From Nocardioides glacieisoli (GTDB taxonomy: Bacteria > Actinomycetota > Actinomycetes > Propionibacteriales > Nocardioidaceae): DNA of 64,000 nt. The notes beneath the pieces were generated by a model. The model saw only the letters and a list, made by a program, of their open reading frames with translations, ran no database searches and was not told the DNA's origin. Location of the stretch: the NCBI RefSeq assembly GCF_004137245.1, contig NZ_SDWS01000001.1, positions 558,001-622,000 of the forward strand. The letters are read 5' to 3'. The translations under genes and the position numbers were made by a program. Each line of letters opens with the position of its first letter. Position 1 is the stretch's first letter. This document shows, piece by piece, positions 61,094 to 64,000 of the stretch.

Positions 61094-63526
61094 TCACAGA
61101 CTGCGGGTGCGCACCATCCGCAGCACCTCTTCGGAGCACTCGGTGAGCGCGCTGATCACCACGGGTGCGGACTCGGCGGCCGCGACCTCGCGTGCGCGGG
61201 TGATCCAGTCCTCGTCGATCGCGAACACGGGGAACAGGCTCGCGGTGAGCGCCAGGCCGGGGATCATCCCGCCCTCGTGCAGGGTCGGGAGCGCCTCGAT
61301 GAAGCGCTCGGCGTAGGGAGCGAGCACCTCGTCCTGGCCGGGCCGCCAGAAGGCCGGGCCCACGACGCGTGCCGACTGGACGGGCACGGTGCGCTGCACC
61401 AGCGCGGTCCACACCTCCTCCTTCGCCTCCGCGGAGGGCGAGCTCGCCCGCACGGTCAGTGCGCGGATCCACGCGTCGGGGTCCGGGTCGCGGTCCTCGA
61501 GCGCCTGCACGTCGCCAGCGTCCACGTCCCCGAGCTCGGCGCGCCGCTGGAGGACGTACCACTGGAGGTCGACGTCGTCGCCGGCCTCCTCGCCCAACCT
61601 CGCGAGGTCGTCCTCGCCCGTCGCCGTACGAGCCAGCACGCGCATCGCCGAGTGCCGCGACACCCCCGCGTCGACCATCCGGCGCGCCGCGTCGGCCACC
61701 TGCGACTCGAGGCCGGGTCGCGCCGACTCGGGTGCCCAGAGCTGGGCTGCGGTCAGGGCGAGCTGGAGGAACGGCTCGGCGACCGTCTCCACCGACTCGG
61801 TGGTCAACGCGTCGGTCAGCGCCCCCACTGCCTCCGTTGCCGTGGCCTCGGAGCTGGAGAGCATGTCCCACACGGTGGCCATCGCCACGGCGCGGGTCAG
61901 GGTGGTCGGCAGGCCCGACGGGTGCTTGATCAGCACCTCGCGCCCGGCGGCGTCCGGCCGGGTCGTGGCGAACGTCGTGTCGTCGTGGTTCACGAGGTAG
62001 AGGTCGGCCTCGGGCAGGCCCTCGACGGCCGTGCGCTCGCCGTCGACCTCGACGCGGACCGAGCCGATCTCTTCGAGCGCGTCGCCGCTGCGGCGGTAGG
62101 CACCGACCCCGACCACCTGCGGGTGCGGCGCACCGTGCGCGCCGGCGGCGGTCAGCACCAGGCCGTCGTCGGTCGCCTCGATGCCGAGACGGTCGACGCC
62201 GGCGGTCTCCAGCCATGCCGTACGCCACGGCTGCAGGTCACGGCCGCTGGCCTTCTCGAGCGAGCCGACGAGGTCGTCGAGCGTCGTGTTGGTCCACGCG
62301 TGCTCGGCGAAGTAGGCGCTCATGCCCACGCAGAAGGTCTGCTCGCCCACGAAGTGCATGAGCTGCTTGAGCACCGCCGCGCCCTTGGGGTAGGTGATCG
62401 AGTCGAAGATCGACTCGGCGTCGGCCACCGACGGCACGGGCTGGCGGATCGGGTGCGAGCTCGGACCCTGGTCGGCGAGGTAGGCGGCGAGCTTGTCGCC
62501 CACCAGGTTGTTCGCGGCAGTGTCGCCGTAGGCCGTCGCGTTCTCGGCCGCCCACATGCAGGCGAACTCGGCGAAGGCCTCGTTGAGCCAGAGGTCGTCC
62601 CACCAGCGCATCGTCACGATGTTGCCGAACCACATGTGTGCCATCTCGTGCAGCGTCACGTTGGTGAAGAGCTGCCACTCCGCGGTGGTCGGCTCGTGGC
62701 GCCGGATGACGGCGTCGGCCCACGTGACGCAGCCGTAGTTCTCCATCGCCCCGCCGAACTCGGGCAGGAACACCTGGTCGTACTTCCGCTGCGGGAAGGG
62801 CATCCCGAAGCGGTCGCCGAAGAACTCCAGACCCTGTGCGGTGATCGTGAAGAGCTGCTCGGAGTCGCGCTCGAGCGCGGACGCCAGGGTCTGGCGTGCG
62901 TAGAGGCCGAGGTCGTAGCCGCCGGCCTCCTTGCGGATCTCGAAGAAGGGGCCGGCCACGACGACGGGGTTGTACGTCGACAGCGGCGGCGTCGGCTCGA
63001 AGGTCCACCGACGGCCCTGCTCCGTCTTCTCGACGACCGGGTCCCCGGAGTTGCTGACGACGGTCCACGCCTCCGGCGCAGTGACGGTGAAGGCGTGGGG
63101 TGCCTTGAGGTCGGGCTGGTCGAAGCACGCCCACGCGTAGCGCGCCTCGTCGGGCTCGAAGGTGGTCCAGAGGTAGACGTTCTTGTCCGCCGGGTCGACA
63201 GCGCGGTGGACTCCGCGGCCGTGGACGGTGTCGGCCTGGACGCTCGCCACCACGAGCTCGTTGTCCTGCTCGAGGCCGGTGAGCGCGATGCGCCCCTCCT
63301 CGGCGGCAGGCAGCGGCTCGCCGTTGAGCGTCGCCGACTCGACCCCCGCGCAGCAGTCGACGAACGTCGACGCCCCGGGTGTGGCGGTGAAGCGGATGGT
63401 GCTGACCGCCCGGAAGGCGGGGCCGTCGACCAGGTCGGTCAGGTCGATGGCGATGTCGTAGGAGGTGACCGAGAGCAGCGCCGCGCGCTCGACCGCCTCC
63501 TCCTGTCGCAGGCTCTTCACGGGCAC
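61094..63526 (-). CDS. pepN: Aminopeptidase N (M1 family)
   Basis: An 810-residue zinc metallopeptidase removing N-terminal residues. Substrate-binding GAMEN (259-263), zinc motif HEMAHMWF (His293, Glu294, His297) with Glu316 in LWLNEAFAEF, and catalytic Tyr in SITYPKGAAVL are present, then a helical ERAP1-like C-domain (WDMLSSSEATATEAV). GTG start. It is cytosolic by lack of a signal peptide. Confidence 0.95.
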   Translation of the reverse strand: MPVKSLRQEEAVERAALLSVTSYDIAIDLTDLVDGPAFRAVSTIRFTATPGASTFVDCCAGVESATLNGEPLPAAEEGRIALTGLEQDNELVVASVQADTVHGRGVHRAVDPADKNVYLWTTFEPDEARYAWACFDQPDLKAPHAFTVTAPEAWTVVSNSGDPVVEKTEQGRRWTFEPTPPLSTYNPVVVAGPFFEIRKEAGGYDLGLYARQTLASALERDSEQLFTITAQGLEFFGDRFGMPFPQRKYDQVFLPEFGGAMENYGCVTWADAVIRRHEPTTAEWQLFTNVTLHEMAHMWFGNIVTMRWWDDLWLNEAFAEFACMWAAENATAYGDTAANNLVGDKLAAYLADQGPSSHPIRQPVPSVADAESIFDSITYPKGAAVLKQLMHFVGEQTFCVGMSAYFAEHAWTNTTLDDLVGSLEKASGRDLQPWRTAWLETAGVDRLGIEATDDGLVLTAAGAHGAPHPQVVGVGAYRRSGDALEEIGSVRVEVDGERTAVEGLPEADLYLVNHDDTTFATTRPDAAGREVLIKHPSGLPTTLTRAVAMATVWDMLSSSEATATEAVGALTDALTTESVETVAEPFLQLALTAAQLWAPESARPGLESQVADAARRMVDAGVSRHSAMRVLARTATGEDDLARLGEEAGDDVDLQWYVLQRRAELGDVDAGDVQALEDRDPDPDAWIRALTVRASSPSAEAKEEVWTALVQRTVPVQSARVVGPAFWRPGQDEVLAPYAERFIEALPTLHEGGMIPGLALTASLFPVFAIDEDWITRAREVAAAESAPVVISALTECSEEVLRMVRTRSL

Positions 63527-63610
63527 GGGCGGGTCCTCACTCGCGGTCGGGTGACGCCGGGGTGGGGCGCCTCTCGCAGCCTAGAGCGGGGGCGTTCGCG
63601 GGAGCGAGGG

Positions 63611-64000
63611 CTACTGCCCGATCCGCGTCCGCACCTCGTACAGCTCAGGGAAGAACGTGAGGGAGAGGGCGCGGCGAAGGAAGTCGACGCCCGACGAGCC
63701 GCCGGTGCCGACCTTGTGGCCGATCACCCGCTGGACGACCTGGAGGTGGCGGAAGCGCCACTGCTGGAAGGCGTCCTCGACGTCGACGAGCTCCTCGCAG
63801 GTCTCGTAGACGCCCCAGTGCTCGGCCGGTGCGGCGTACACCCCGGCGAAGACGTCGACCAGCTCGGCGTCGGTCGTGTAGGGCTGCGACCAGTCGCGGT
63901 CGAGCAGGCGGGCCGGGATGGCGTACCCCTGGCGCGCGAGGTAGGCGAGGAACTCGTCGTAGAGCGACGGCTCGTGGAGGAGCTCGTCGAGCGCGTCGTG
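63611..64000 (-). CDS. kynA: Tryptophan 2,3-dioxygenase, C-terminal part
   Basis: The frame is open to the right edge, so the N-terminus lies beyond the window; 129 residues remain. FQQWRFRHLQVVQRVIGHKVGTGGSSGVDFLRRAL is the signature of the haem dioxygenase that opens the tryptophan ring to N-formylkynurenine; the first His is the probable haem ligand, and GTGGSSG contacts substrate. Ends FFPELYEVRTRIGQ. Kynurenine-pathway partners would be expected outside the window. Confidence 0.92.
   Translation of the reverse strand, partial: HDALDELLHEPSLYDEFLAYLARQGYAIPARLLDRDWSQPYTTDAELVDVFAGVYAAPAEHWGVYETCEELVDVEDAFQQWRFRHLQVVQRVIGHKVGTGGSSGVDFLRRALSLTFFPELYEVRTRIGQ

Overview
The window is a chromosomal segment of a high-GC actinobacterium. 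Gene order (pdxT-yebC-ruvCAB-yajC-apt-relA, then hisS-aspS, rarA, alaS-ruvX-mltG-aroE-aroCKB-aroQ, efp-nusB), frequent GTG starts, a G5-domain resuscitation-promoting factor, an Rv2466c-type mycothiol-linked oxidoreductase and a DUF222-HNH protein point to Nocardioidaceae, most likely Nocardioides or a close relative. This placement comes from gene content and order, not from a database search. Genes are densely packed with many 1-8 bp overlaps, and no stretch of more than 300 bp lacks a gene (the longest is 56917-57199).

0-13 kb: the end of pdxT, then yebC and the Holliday-junction genes ruvC-ruvA-ruvB, followed by yajC, apt and relA. A nuclease-like/AbiEi-like gene flanked by two 76-bp hairpin repeats sits between yebC and ruvC. 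The secD and secF genes that normally follow yajC are absent. A DUF349 gene, a metallo-beta-lactamase-fold hydrolase, hisS and aspS follow. 13-20 kb: a complete oligopeptide-type ABC importer whose genes run permease, binding lipoprotein, permease, ATPase, ATPase, with hairpins and a fresh promoter after the lipoprotein gene. 20-27 kb: rarA, a luciferase-like flavin oxidoreductase paired with a GH13 trehalose-synthase-like enzyme, two small genes and alaS.

27-40 kb: a long same-strand run, ruvX-mltG-aroE-prepilin peptidase-aroC-aroK-aroB-DUF402-aroQ, covering five shikimate-pathway steps with most genes touching or overlapping. Then come phzF, several unknown small genes, an NAD(P)-binding protein, a kinase-like phosphotransferase, efp and nusB. 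40-50 kb: accessory housekeeping, including a DUF1206 membrane protein, two TetR regulators, a secreted serine protease, an ATP-dependent DNA ligase, a PaiB-like protein, an MFS exporter with tandem TetR operators, a class II amidotransferase, and an operon of SCO6745-family, mycothiol-linked and SRPBCC genes.

50-57 kb is the most accessory-looking part: a DUF222-HNH endonuclease, a stand-alone DnaB-like ATPase flanked by 18-bp direct repeats and carrying an internal 9-bp repeat array, a TetR/membrane-protein pair with tandem operators, and a solitary phage-like SNF2 helicase. Paralogous SCO6745-family genes lie on either side. 57-64 kb: an rpf gene divergent from a small secreted protein, a membrane protein, an inositol-monophosphatase homologue with altered metal ligands, a pentapeptide-DinB protein, trmL, tRNA-Gly(TCC), pepN and the end of tryptophan 2,3-dioxygenase.

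No rRNA, CRISPR array, recognisable insertion sequence or integrase was seen. Many start codons have a TANNNT-like hexamer ending 6-7 nt upstream, suggesting that leaderless transcription is common here.
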